From NCBI RefSeq assembly GCF_000220395.1, contig NW_004087074.1, positions 23,321 to 87,320 of the forward strand: DNA of 64,000 nt, read 5' to 3'. The notes beneath the pieces are model-generated. The model saw nothing but the letters and a program-made list of their open reading frames with translations, did no database searches and was not told the DNA's origin. This DNA comes from Ichthyophthirius multifiliis (taxonomy: Eukaryota > Ciliophora > Oligohymenophorea > Hymenostomatida). Positions 1 through 12,750 of the stretch are shown here, in pieces. Position numbers and translations under genes: made by a program. Position 1 is the stretch's first letter. Each line of letters opens with the position of its first letter.

Positions 1-274
1 TAGATAAAAATTTAATAAAATATTTTTGCAAATTAAGCGTTTGATTTTTTTATAGTAATAATTAAAAAATATATATATATATTAGCCAGATAAATTATTT
101 TATAAACAAAAATCTTTTACAGTTATTATATTTATTAAATTTAAAATAATAAGAGATACTATTTAATTTCAAATTATTAAATATATTATTTAAATTTAAA
201 AAAACTTAAAGAAAAAAATAAATAAGGAAATCTAATTAATAAATAAATGAGTTAATAAGATATGTAAAAATTCA

Positions 275-1240
275 ATGTCTTCTAAAAATAAAAATAAATT
301 AAAAATAAATAGAGTACATTAAAAAAAGTAAATCAATTAAAATTGTCAAAAACAATCATATTACGAAGACAATAATTAAAAAATCTAAAGATGCCTTTCG
401 CCATAAACAAACCCAATATTATGTTAAGGATATAACTAAAATATATTCCGTTCATCAATAAAAAAAACTTAGTTTTCCGATATAGATAATATAAAGTCAC
501 CAAAAATAGATTAAATTTTACTTTAAAGGTAATAAGGTTTATATTGCAATCTTAGTAAAACTACAGAACAAAAATTTTGGAGACCTTCAATTAAGTATAA
601 TACATGTGCTATAAATAATATTAAATCAATTAAAATAAAAAAGGTAAATACCTTAAAAAGAATCAGGCTATTTTGAAATTTTCTAAAAAAAATGTTTAAA
701 AAAGCCACATAATTAAAAAAAGCTAAATAATCCTTTATTTGGATAAGAAGAAAATGCAATAAAAAGTCGTTTAACAGGAAATGGAGATTAAAAAATATCA
801 GATTAGTATATAAAAATTTCTGAACAAAAAAATCTTCTTCCTTGGGATAGAAATTTTCAAAATCCTTATAATTTAAATAAAAAATTATCTACAACAAATA
901 TTTTTTTTTTAAATGATAATCAATCTATTTGTAGTTAATAACAAAAATCTAAATGTTTTGTTCCAGATAAATTTAAAGGGAGCGATGCAAAAAATGCAAT
1001 TAATTATTAGTATGCTTTACCTTACAGAAATAAATAAATGACAGATAAAATTAACAAAAATGATCCTAAAAATATTTGCTTAACTTTTTAATAAGCGAAC
1101 GAATATGATTTTAGAAAAAGAAGTATATTTTATTAATTTTAATTTATTTAATTTTCAAAAAATAATAAACTAAAATAGCAAACATATTAGAAAAGGAAGA
1201 ATTATAAGCTTATAAAACATTATTAAATAAAAATAAATGA
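275..1240 (+). CDS. Hypothetical protein, 282 aa, three exons
   Basis: I do not recognise this protein. Exons 275-643, 705-1122 and 1179-1240 join into one frame of 282 residues ending at TGA. Both introns (61 and 56 nt) are GT...AG, and an alternative acceptor at 722 also keeps frame for the first. The protein begins MSSKNKNK, is basic and Asn/Gln/Lys-rich, contains a short PWDRNFQNPYNL segment near residue 175, and ends in a helical stretch EKEELQAYKTLL. No signal peptide or membrane segment is visible. It converges with the K+ channel gene, whose stop lies about 120 bp away on the other strand. The start is the first ATG of the open frame. Coding status rests on frame-consistent splicing and non-repetitive composition. 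Confidence 0.6.
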
Positions 1241-1361
1241 ATTTTTATAATTATTTTTAAAAATATATTTTTATTTATATATATATTAATTTTTTTTATA
1301 AATAATTAAACATTTTTTTCATATGTAAAATTTAAATATTTTATAAAGAATAATATAAAAT

Positions 1362-4300
1362 TCATTATTATTTTATGAACTTATTTTTTTTAAATCTATT
1401 GTAATATGTATATTTACCAAAATTTTAATTAAACTTTACAATATTGATATCTTTTTTAATTTTTAACAGAATACATTTAAGATTAAATGAAGGATAATAA
1501 TATTTATAATCTTATTTAGTTTCAAATACAATATCATTCGATTCATCAATATTATAAATAAAATACTGTTAGCGCTTGTATAATTCCTTTTAAAGTTCTC
1601 TTTTATCACTTTGTTCTATTTTTTCATCATAAGAAACTTTTATTTGAAGTTGAGTTTAATTAGGTTAATTTTTATAAGATATCTATTAAAACTATGATTA
1701 TTACAATTAATAAATAATATTATTTTTAATTTTATCGACTAAATAATTAAAAAGTATCTATATTTCATTATTATTTTATTAAAAAGAAGAATTTAATGAA
1801 TTATTATTTGAGATTTTATTTTTCATTTTAGAGTTTTTAGCTACAGTTTTTTTATCCTAATTAATTTTAAAGCATGTTATGTTATTTTTCGTTTTTTTTG
1901 AGTATGCATTATTATCTACATTGTTGTATTATTATTATTATAATAAAATAAGATTGTCTTCAAAATTTTAATTTAAATCTTCTATAATAATACTTGATTT
2001 GTTTTTTAAATTATTAATATTACTATTTTATTAGATATAAACATTATTTATGACTGCTTCATCATCAACAACCTCTGTAGACTTAATTTCTAAATTTTAA
2101 TTGTTCTTAAATATACTAAGAATTTCTTACTAAATTTCTTATTAAAATTGCTTATATTCTTCTGTGTTTTCTTTGTTTTCCACTTCTTCTTCTTCCTCTT
2201 CTTCTTCATTTATTTTAGATTGTATTTAATTTAAATTTCTTCTTACTTTTTTCTTTATTCTTCTTTCTACTTTTATTCGAGTAAAATGCTAACTCCAATA
2301 ATTATTTTATAATATTATTTTTTGTTTATCATAATTAGTATGTAATAAATGACATTAATTTACAAAATGGCCTTCTTTATTACAAGAAAAGCATTTCAAA
2401 TTTAAAGAGTTATTCCCTAAAATCATTTAGTCTCTTGCCATACAAAAATATTCAAAATCCTTCTGAAAGCATTTCAATACTTAGATAAATTAAGACCTTT
2501 AAATAACATAACATTTCGAAAAAGTGGAGCATTTGGCTCCTAATGATCTTGCTTGATTAACAAAAAAGCTTCTTTCACCAAAGAACTCATTATTTTAAGT
2601 TTCTTAATAACTTTAAGTAAGTTTTATTTTCTCCTCCTTCATCTAATATTTCATCTTTTTATTCTAAGAACAATTCAATTTCGCCTTCTTCAATATAATA
2701 AAACATGGATCTTATTCTAATTCATTAGGACGAAAAAGTAATTAATCTTTTTACATTTTCACTTTATTTAATTATAAACAAATGCTTTCGATAAAATCAG
2801 ATGAAAAGCCTTAAAAAATGCTTCCACATTTTTTTAAAATCTATTTATTTGCATCTATAGTAAGTTTTTTTCTTAATGCAGGAGATAATTTATTTAAAAT
2901 GAATTATTCTTCTTCTAATGTTATATCTTCTGCTTAGTTTTATTAATATTCATAAAATGTTCTTATTTAATATTTCAAATCTACATTTATATTTAATTTT
3001 TACATATAATAGTTTAATTGATTCATATTTTTTTTAAAATCTTCCTTTTTCTTGTTCATATCTTGTACTATAATACCTATATAATTGAAACTATATGCAT
3101 ATACTCCACATAATACTATTAATGATATTATTACAAATAATACTTCTAATACACTTTTAGGTGTTATATCACCATACCCCACTGTTGTCATTGTTGTAAC
3201 ACAAAAATAAAAGGCATAAAGATACTTTTCATACCATAATATTTCTTGGCCAGATTTATATATTGTTAACCAATTGTTCTAGACATTGTTTACTTTTTAT
3301 ATTGTAGATATATAAACAAAAAAACATGCAAACGAATGACCTATAAGCCATATTTGTAAAAATAAACGAAGTAACTTCAAAAAATAAGGAAAATTACTCT
3401 TTTAATTACTTGCACTAGCATCTTCACGACTTCTGAATATTTTTTTAAAAGTTAGTAATTTTAATAATATTAATAAATCAAAATATATTGGTAAATTAAA
3501 TTCTTCTATTTTTTTATTTTTAAAATATTTTGTTTTAATTATACCTGAAAATAAAGAAAGGATAGATAAAACATCAATAAAAATTTATTATTTGCAATAA
3601 ATTTTAGTAATTTCTTATCTTTCTACTAACATTTTACCTTCGTTAGAAATAGAAGTATTTAAATACACAAATACATTAGAAATGAAGTAAATTTATGCAA
3701 TTTTTAAAAAGGCATAATAAATATTAGGATAAATAAATGAAAATCTTTCTCCTAAAGCAACACCTATAGGTAATAAAAAAGTACAAATAATAATAAAAAT
3801 ACACAAAATATTTTCCCAAAAAAAAATAAACTAGCTAGAAGGATGAAATAGTGAAATTTTTTCAAAAAGAAGACTTTATATTTTTTATACACTTTTTATA
3901 ATTAATATTTACTATTAGCTCATATTTTTCTTTTTGAAAGTAATTCCTATTAATTTCCTAAAAAATAAACCTATATTTTACTTAACTTGAGTATTTTTAA
4001 TACTACTAAAAGAAAAATCATTAATTATATTTATTTAATAGTCTTTTAAATAAGACATACTTTTAAAAGGAGCAAATTTCGCAAGTTAAATTAAAAATCT
4101 TCTTTTATATATCTATTAATAAAATTAACTAAAAAGCTTATTTTAATTATTTTTTTATTATAAAATAGATGATGCCTTTTTATTTAGAAACATATTGTCT
4201 TATTATTGACGCTTTGCTTCTTTTATATTTTAATTATACTTTTTTACTTAGGAAGCTAGCCTTTCAAATTAATCTTTCTTTAATTCGATTTTTTGTGGAC

Positions 4301-4624
4301 TAAGTTTTGTTTAATTTATTGCTGTTTTTTTGTACGAAAATATTTATCTGATTCTATTGAAACACGTTTTTTTTTGAAAAATGGCTAATCTTATGATTAA
4401 TTTAAATATACATTATTGTTTTTGGATGTAGGAGGATTAGAATAAATCTAAATTTAGCTTTAATCGGTTTGGATCAAACATTTTTCATCTTTAGTATCTA
4501 CAAATTATTGTTCTGTTTATACATTCTCATATACTATATCTCTTCTATCTTATTGGTTTTTTTATAATATATATTTTGTTGTATTTGAATCTTATCTATT
4601 AGTTTGTATTTATTCAATTTACAT
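1362..4624 (-). CDS. Cyclic-nucleotide-binding-domain potassium channel with CCHC zinc knuckle
   Basis: Voltage-gated-like K+ channel of the CNBD family (EAG/HCN/CNG-like), acting in the plasma or ciliary membrane. The frame starts at ATG 4624 and ends at TGA 1362-1364, with one intron (about 4199-4239, 41 nt), giving about 1073 aa. In order: a soluble N-terminus; a pre-S1 basic patch (KRRF, KFAPFK); S1 (WENILCIFIIIICTFLLP) to S4; S5 (WLIGHSFACFF); the pore with selectivity filter TTVGYGD; S6; a C-linker with SPALRKKLTID; and the CNBD (IEEGEIELF, FFGERSFF). Then comes a perfect C-X2-C-X4-H-X4-C zinc knuckle (CFSCNKEGHFVNQC, near 2350-2400) and a long acidic, Asn/Gln-rich tail. The CNBD is read in two frames: two compensating single-base slips, near 2700 and 2594, must be corrected. 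Ligand dependence cannot be judged. Confidence 0.9.
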
Positions 4625-5960
4625 TTAATTTTTTTTTACTTATTTTATTTTCAATTATTTTATTTTTATTTATTTTTCTAATTTAAAATTTTATAAATAA
4701 CTTTAATTGATTATCATTATTTTATTTTATCATTTAATTATTTATGTTTTAATATATTTCTTGTCCAAATTGTTTTAAAAAAATTGAATAAATAAAAAAA
4801 TACATCTAACAAATCATTTTTATGATTTAATTTTTTTTTTATTTGACCAAATTTAACATAGATTTTTTAAAATTTGGAAATATAAAAAAATTAGTAAATT
4901 AATATTTTTTTTATGTTGATAGATTTTTTTAAAAAAAATATAGAAAAAATATGAGCAATTAAAAGTAATATTTAATAATAAATTTTATAATATAGATTGA
5001 TTAAATCATATAAAGTAAGTTATGATGTCTTCATGCATAAAATTTTAAACTTAGTTATTTTTAAAATTGAAAAAAAAAAAATTAAAATAAAAAATTTATA
5101 TTTATTTTAAATATAAAATACTTTTATTAATATTAAATATTTAAACTAATTAAAAAATTTAAATTACTTTCTTACAAAAAAAAAAATATTATTTGCATAT
5201 ATTATATAATTTAGAAATTATATAATAATATGTATATATAAGTTTTAAAATAATATATATGATAAGACTGAAATAGCAAATCTAAATATATATATTTTTA
5301 TAGAAAAAAAAGAGAAAGATTGAAATAATAAATTTTAATGTATAATATAGTATAAATTATTAAATAATATAATCATTAAATCATAAAAAAAAAAAATTAA
5401 ACTTTTATGGTTTTAAAATATTAAAGATATATTTTATATAAAATTAATTAGAAATAAATAATAATTAAAATAAATGTTTAGACATTTTAATTAAATTTTT
5501 TATTTTTTTCATTTCTAGACAAAACTCATTACTAAAAATATATTACATAGAATATATATTAATTTATAAAAATAAAATATAATAAAATTGATAAAGTAAA
5601 TATTTATAAAATCAATTTAAATAATTTAATATAGTTTTTTACTAAATATTAAAAAATATATTAAAGTTTTTAAAATAAAATATATTAAACGAATATAATA
5701 ATATTTTAATAGAAAACTAATAGATATATAAACATAAAAATGAAAATATTTATATATTCTTCATATTTAAATATATGATTAAAATTATGACGAATTTAAA
5801 GAAAAACTTGTAAATATATAAAAAATTAATAATAATATAAATTTAATATATTTAAAAAAGTCTAAAATTAATAATAATAAAATAAAATATTAAAATATAT
5901 GTATTTTAAAAATTAACAAAAAAAATATATAAAATAGAAAGAAATATAAAAAATATAAAT
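4625..5960. other. A+T-rich intergenic region
   Basis: About 1.3 kb between the divergent K+ channel and RPS23 genes. It is almost pure A+T with poly-A and poly-T runs and short TA tracts. I found no credible open frame, tRNA or repeat family. It presumably holds both promoters. Confidence 0.6.
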
Positions 5961-6060
5961 ATGGGAAGTGGAAAACCAAGAGGTATAAGAGCTGGAAGAA
6001 AGCTTTCACGACATAGAAAAGATTAAAGGTATAAAAATAAAGCATGAAAATATAAAATAA

Positions 6061-6120
<60 letters not shown>

Positions 6121-6483
6121 AATAGATGGGCTGATAATGATTATAACAAAAGATTATTGGGTTCAAGATGGAAAAATCCTTTTATGGGAGCTTCTCATGC
6201 TAAAGGTTTAGTAACTGAAAAAATTGGTATAGAATCTAAATAACCAAACTCTGCTGTTAGAAAATGTGTAAGAGTTTTACTAAGAAAAAATTCTAAAAAA
6301 ATTGCAGCCTTTGTTCCTTGGGATGGTTGTCTTAATTTTTTAGCTGAAAACGACGAAGTGTTGGTAGCAGGTTTGGGAAGATAAGGTCATGCTGTCGGAG
6401 ATATTCCGGGTGTTAGATTTAAAGTTGTTTCTGTTAAAGGAATATCACTTATATCCTTATTTAGAGGAAAAAAATAAAAATGA
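5961..6483 (+). CDS. RPS23: 40S ribosomal protein S23 (uS12)
   Basis: Small-subunit protein uS12, part of the decoding centre of cytosolic ribosomes. Exons 5961-6028 and 6126-6483 give 141 aa, against the usual 143 or so for eukaryotes. The protein starts [19 protein letters not shown] and shows the hallmark [15 protein letters not shown], where the first Gln of the PNSA loop is encoded by TAA, and [18 protein letters not shown]. It ends LFRGKKQK before TGA. Trp is TGG and Gln is TAA throughout, so this conserved gene fixes the genetic code of the window. The single 97-nt intron is GT...AG, falls within an Arg codon, and is mostly an AAAT tandem repeat. This is the most conserved gene here. 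Confidence 0.98.
6057..6118 (+). repeat. (AAAT)n microsatellite inside the RPS23 intron
   Basis: About fifteen perfect copies of the 4-mer AAAT make up more than half of the 97-nt RPS23 intron. The repeat contains neither splice site. Confidence 0.97.
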
Positions 6484-7242
6484 ATTTTTCATTATTTTTA
6501 AATTATTTATAAAATTCTTTTAAAATTATCTATATTTTTAAAAGTAAAATGTATTTTTATATTTAAATTTATCAAAATATTTTATTATTTGTTTTCATTA
6601 TAATATTAGTTAATGTTTCCATTTTTTATTATTATTTAATTTCTAAAAAAAAATTTTAAAAATAAAAATATATATAAATTAAAAAAAATAAAGTCCTAAA
6701 TTATTATTATAATTATATGAAATACTTAACTTAAAAAGTATTTTTATATAAAAATATAATAAAAATTAATAATATATATTTAAATATAATAAATGATTTA
6801 ATAATTAATATTAATTTTAATATTTCTTAAATAAACTTTTAAATAAAAACTTTAATAAATGCTTAAAAATATACAAATTATTTATAATATATAAATAATT
6901 TATTACACATAAAGTCCTTTTTATAAATTAATTAATATATACAGTTTTAAATTAATGTAAATTAGATATAAAATATTATTTTTTATATTATAATCACATA
7001 AATATAAATGTTCTAATAATGTTCTAAATAAATATTATTTAATATTAAATTTTATTTAAATTTGTAAAATTTTTTTTTTAAATTTTATATTATTTTATGT
7101 TCATAAATAAAAAATTAATTTTTATTTTCATAAATAAAATATTAATTTTTATTTTATATGGGAAATTTAATTTTTATTTATATTTTAATTCAAGAAAAAA
7201 TAAATAAGATATTAAAATATTTAATAATTTAAATTTAAAAAT
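6484..7242. other. A+T-rich intergenic region
   Basis: Between RPS23 and the myotubularin gene, both on +. It contains two near-identical copies of a roughly 25-bp stretch (TTCATAAATAAAA/ATTAATTTTTATTT, about 7097-7155). Nothing coding was seen. Confidence 0.6.
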
Positions 7243-8527
7243 ATGGATAACTAAGAAAAAAAGGCAAAAGAATAGTTTTTTATAAATAAAGTTCAGTAAG
7301 GAAATACAAATTTACCAGTAATATATTAAAAAAAAAACATTACAATAATTATTATAAATTAATATATAGGTAGAGAAAACACATCAAAACAAAAGAGTTA
7401 ATAAAAATTTAATATTATTTATTTTTAAATAAACTTAAAAAATATAGATTATAAATTTTAATTATTCTCCTCATCAAAAAAAAAAAAATTAAGAACCTAC
7501 AAGAAAAGTAGTATTTGATAGTAATTAAAATTAATTATAATCAAATTAAGTTTGTGATAGATTTTAAAGTTAAACATAATTAGAATTTAATATAAATTAA
7601 AATTAAACAGAAGAAAAAAGCATTTAACAATCGAATGAAATATAAAAGAGTAATTCTTTTGATGATTTAGAAATAATAAAATGTGAAGATACAAGAACTT
7701 TAAATTAAAATAATTTATTATAAATGAAGCATAATAGCAATTGTCAGATTTCTATTGAATCAATCTTGATAAAGTAACAACTTTAAATAAAACCTTTTAA
7801 ATTTGATAAATTAGCATCAGAGTTAACAAAAGAAGATATAGAATAATTAACTTAAAAACAAGATTAATATTAATTAATCTTAAAAAAATTAAAAGTTAAT
7901 AGAGATTATATAGTAAAAGGTGAATGCTATTTATTTTCAGTTTAAACAACAATGAAAATATCTAATTATATATAAATAGATGGATTGTTAATATTAACTA
8001 ATTATAAAGTTACTTTATAATTAAAATTAAAAATATTTTATATAAAAAAAGTTAAATTTCGTTGCTTCTAATAACTCTTATTCTGAAAAATATATAGATA
8101 GAGAAAAATATTTATTTATAACTTTAGGTCATATAAATAAAATTGAAAGGAATATGGAAAAGAAAGGACCTGCTTATAGTAATATTGAAATATAAACAAA
8201 AGACGGTAGAATGTATTATTTTTTCTTTTCCCCTTAAAATTCAGAAAATTCATATCAGCTTTATATTAAAACTTATAGATAAGCTTTTCCAGAAGATATT
8301 AAAAAATGTTTTGCCTTTATTTATGGATAATTTGATAATTAATTAGAATTAGATTATCAAGGGCATAAAATATATGATAGTTATCAAGAGTTTTCAAGAT
8401 AAGGAATTGATGTAGCTCCTATAAACATAAATATATAAGATAGTAATATTCAAAATCAAAATGTAAAAAATATAAATAATTAATCAATATATATATAAAA
8501 AAATATATAAAATAAAATATATATTTG

Positions 8528-8572
<45 letters not shown>

Positions 8573-10458
8573 TTATTTAATATTTTTTATATTTTAAAAA
8601 GTATATGTTTCGTTATATTGATAATAGTTTTGGATAAATTTGTCCAACATATCCTCCTTTAATAGCAATTCCATTCAAAGTATCTAATGAATATGCAATA
8701 AAATGTTCTCGTTATCGTTCTAGAGAAAGATTACCAGCATTAACATATGCATATAAGAAAAGGAATAGTCAAGAATTTACGACTTTATGGCGATGTGCAT
8801 AATGTAAGCCTGGTATAAATTAAAATCGTTCAGCCGAAGATGAACATATGTTAAAAATGATTCGAAATAATAGCTTAAACAATTTAAAAATTTACGATGC
8901 CAGACCTTTTTTAAATGCTGTAGGTTAGTAATTAACAGGAAAAGGTTACGAAATAATTGATTTTTATTAAAATTGTGAGCTTGAATTTTTAAATATACAC
9001 AATATTCATAAAATAAGAGATTCATTAAAAAAAATGTTTATCGCAGTGAATTCAAATACACAAGATTATCTTAAAGATGTTGACAAATCTGAATGGTTTA
9101 CTCATATAAATACTATTATCTCAGGAAGTAAAAAAGTAGCTTAGGCAATTTATGACTCACATCATGTAGTTGTTCATTGTAGTGATGGATGGGATAGAAC
9201 TGCTTAATTATTGAGCTTATCTTAAATTTTTTTAGATCCATATTTTAGGACTATTCAAGGATTCGAAGTTTTAATTGAAAAAGAATGGATTAGCTTTGGA
9301 CATTAGTTTAATATAAGAAGTGGACATGTTAGTAAAAATCATTCCGATGAATAGAGAGCACCTATTTTTATATAATTCTTAGATTGTGTTTATTAAATCA
9401 CAAAGTAATTTCCTCTGTCTTTTGAATTTAATTCAATATTCTTAAGAGATATTGCTTTTCATGTTTTCTCTTGTCAATATGGAACTTTTTTACATAATAG
9501 CTATTAAGTTTTCTTTTTAATATTTTTATATTAAAATTTGGATTTTTTAATTTGATTATAAAAAGGAAATATAAGTGCATAAAACAAGATAAAATACAGT
9601 TTCTTTATGGAGTTATATTAATAATAGAATTACTGAGTATCAAAATCCATATTATATATAAGAATAAATCTACAATATTAATTACCTTGAACCAGATAGT
9701 TCTATTCGATCATTTTCTCTTTGGAAAGAATATTTTTTATAATATCAAAACGGAATAACCGATTAATATAAAATATACCAATAATGTTAATTTAATGAGT
9801 ATTATTTTATATTTACATATAAAACTTTTTATTTATTTATCATATTATTAGAGATAACTCTATGGTGCTTTTCAAACATATTAAAATGAAAAATGATTAA
9901 TATTATTAAGATAATCTTCTTCTTAATTAAAAAATAGAATAGCTCTAAAAGATAATACAAGATAATAATTTAACACTAGACACTAAATTAAGTCAATAAT
10001 TATAAGATATCAATTATAGAAAAGAAAGCATTATTTAGCGACTTTCAATTGGTTCATTTAATTAAGTAAATTAACTTAAATAATAATTGTAGGAAGAAAC
10101 TTAAAAATTATAAGATATAAATGATTAAAATTGTCTTAAAGATAATTAGGATTAAATATAATAATTTTAAAATTTATCTATTAATAATAAAAATAATAAT
10201 TAAACTATTTCAGAATAAAATTCAAATAATTAAATAAAAAATTAAAAAGATTTTGAAAACTAAGATAATAATATTCAATAAATTAAAATTATTATAGAAG
10301 AAATTATTTGTAAATCACTCTCTAATAAAGATTAATAGTTAGAGCATTAATATGATATATAAAATTAAACTTAGAATTAAGTAAACGTATAAAATTAAGA
10401 AGGATATTAATAAGGACAAATCGATTAAAATTGTTAAGAAATCAACATAAATAAATGA
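7243..10458 (+). CDS. Myotubularin-family phosphoinositide 3-phosphatase
   Basis: Removes the 3-phosphate of PI3P and PI(3,5)P2 on endomembranes. Six exons (7243-7317, 7370-8008, 8052-8462, 8602-9507, 9566-9798, 9852-10458) join without a break into 956 aa. The N-terminal 210 residues are Asn/Gln-rich. A PH-GRAM domain follows (GECYLFSV, DGLLILTNYKLNF). The phosphatase domain begins FGQICPTYPP and has RFR-like SRYRSRERLP and LWRCAQ segments. The active-site loop VVHCSDGWDRTAQL contains the full C-X5-R, so the enzyme is predicted active, unlike dead myotubularins. Then come KEWISFGHQF, RAPIFIQFLDCVYQ and TVSLWSYIN, all typical of the family. The last 200 residues are a Gln-rich coiled-coil tail. 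The third intron carries a TA microsatellite. Confidence 0.95.
8536..8568. repeat. (TA)n microsatellite in myotubularin intron
   Basis: Perfect TA dinucleotide run of about 33 bp within intron 3 (8463-8601). Confidence 0.9.
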
Positions 10459-11194
10459 AAAATTAATGACTTATACTAATAAATTATTTTATTTTTTTGA
10501 ATATTTATTTAATAATTAAATATATATTTTATTTTTTCTATTTTTTTATTGAATAGACATTAACTTTTTTTTATTTTTATTATTAATGTTTTTTTTAAAA
10601 AAATATAAAAATTTATATATAAAAAATGAATTAAAAGAATTATATTATTAAAAAATATTTATTAAATATAAATAATATAAATTATTAAAAGTTATTTTAA
10701 TTTAAAAATTATACTTTTTTAAAATAAACTTTTAAATATTAATTTTCTAATTATGTACAGAGGCAATAAAAAGTACTTAAAAAAATTAAAATAATTTCTT
10801 ATTTGAGGTTTTTCATACAGTTAAATATTTTTTTAATTTAATTTAAAATTTTGCATTTTTTTAAATAAATATATAATATATGAAAATGATTATGAAGTTT
10901 AATAATATCTTTTTCAAACATTAAAAATACAATATTTGGTGATTATATATTAAATAAAAATTTAAGTGCTAATTTTTAATAATAATTCAAATAAAGATTT
11001 TTTATAAAATTAATATGAATTTAATACTAAATTAAAAATTATAGATAGAGAAAATAAAAATAAATAATAATTATTTTTATAAAAAAAGTATTTTTTAAAT
11101 ATAAATAATATTTATAAATAAAAATATTTAATATAATTTTTTAATTCCAATTTATTACAATTTCTCATTACAATTTCTCAAAAATATTATAATT
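10459..11194. other. A+T-rich intergenic region
   Basis: Between the myotubularin and small LRR genes. A short ATG-led frame at about 10879 (MKMIMKFNNIFFKHQ) ends quickly at TGA and has no splice continuation I can support. Otherwise it is A+T filler. Confidence 0.5.
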
Positions 11195-12088
11195 ATGAAT
11201 ATTGAAAATATTGAAAATTTAAAAAATTACAATTATAATCAATTTCAATAAAATTGTTGTAATTTGACTATATGTCTTGCGTTTGTTTTTTCATAAATAA
11301 AATATACATATTTTATATTTTTTAAATTAGAAATCAAAATATTAAAGGAGAAGATATTTAATAATTGTAATCAATATTAAAATAATAAAAATATACTAAA
11401 AAAATAAATTTATATCTAAAGTAATAATTTTTTTTTATATGAATATATAATTATTTTAACTAGTAATATTTATTTAAATAATCATGGACTTAAAACAATT
11501 TCTCTTGGTTTTGATAATTTAAACAATTTAAATTAATTAACAATAAATTTTAAGTATTTAAAAAAATGTATATATTTATCAATTTTTAATAGCGAAAACT
11601 TAATAGGAAATTAAGAATTATGTCAGTTTGGATTATGTCTAAGTACATGTAAAAATTTGAAATAAATAAATTTAGGAATAAAGTTTTTAATAAATTATTT
11701 TATTCTGTATATTTAATTATATAATAAAATTTTAATAAAGTAATAATTAAATAACAAATGAAGGTATTCAATAATTAGGAAAAGGTTTATAAAATTGTAA
11801 ATAATTAAGACATATAATTATTGGAAGCAAGTAATAAATAAAAATAAAGATATATTAATTTACTAAATATAGCAACAACTAACTTAATTAATTCGGATAT
11901 TTAAAATTTATTAAATATTTAAAAAACACAAACTTATTATAAATTTAGATATATAATAGGTAAATATTATAATTAAATTAGTATTTTTTAAATTTTAATT
12001 TATTATAAAATTAAGGGATTTAACACAATTTCGAAAAAATGTTATTTTTAAATGTATTTAAAAATTGATAATCTTTAATTTAAATTGA
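11195..12088 (+). CDS. Small leucine-rich-repeat protein, 214 aa, six exons
   Basis: Exons 11195-11280, 11331-11420, 11464-11682, 11741-11830, 11873-11959 and 12016-12088 join in frame to 214 aa with TGA stop. The five introns are only 42-58 nt, each GT...AG, and they break near repeat boundaries. Repeats are of the ribonuclease-inhibitor-like ciliate type: ANQNIKGEDIQQLQSILKQ, then NQITNEGIQQLGKGLQNCKQL, with the L-x-x-L-x-L core seen in LKQINLGI and LLQIQIY. Such LRRs mediate protein binding, and in hymenostome ciliates they often belong to large kinase-LRR families. There is no kinase domain, signal peptide or membrane segment here, so this may be a truncated family member. The splice model is strongly supported by phase agreement at every junction. 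Confidence 0.75.
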
Positions 12089-12251
12089 AGAAATAATTAA
12101 TTAAAAATAGAAATAAAATATTAAAAAATAAATGTTTAATTAATATAATGTATTATAATAATATTTGTTTTAAATAAAATTCATCCAATTTATACATTTT
12201 TTTTTATAAATTAAAGTAATTTTTGGTTAATAATTAAAAAAAAATAGATAA

Positions 12252-12750
12252 ATGCAAAATAGTTATTTTGAAAATTTTCGCAGTATATGAGAAAATTACA
12301 ACTAGGCAAACGATAAATTTGATATAATTAATCATATTTGTACAGCAATCAATTAATAAAAATTTAATACTATAGCACAATATAAAAAAATAACCAATAA
12401 AAATTAAGAAAAAGAATCCAATATATTTAATGAAATTATAATTATAAGAAAACTAAAAGATCATATGAGACTTTTCGAAAATTAAGATAAAATATTCTTA
12501 AAAATAATTAAATATGACTTAAATATAAATAGTATTATTTTTATAAGGCATTAACTTAGAAAAATATAAGAAAGAAAATATTTAAGTTATAAAAATTTAT
12601 TTTAAAAAATATATTAAATGAACTTTTAGTATTAATATTATTATTTTTTCTAATTATAGAGAAAAATAAACGAATTATATATGTACACCATATAATAATC
12701 ATTAAATGAAATTATAATTTAATATTTTATTTTTAATGTTTTTTAATTGA
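12252..12750 (+). CDS. Hypothetical protein with an in-frame TGA at codon 13
   Basis: I do not recognise this. From ATG 12252 one frame reads MQNSYFENFRSI, then TGA (12288-12290), then ENYNQANDKFDIINHICTAIN and a helical, coding-like stretch (IIRKLKDHMRLFENQDKIFL) without another stop for more than 100 codons. A 31-nt GT...AG intron (12629-12659) may lie near the end, giving a stop at 12748-12750; unspliced, the frame runs to 12842. The internal TGA could be a mutation, a sequencing error or a sign that the start lies downstream. No domain or membrane segment is clear. The gene follows the LRR gene by 160 bp on the same strand, and may instead be a decayed part of it. Confidence 0.4.
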
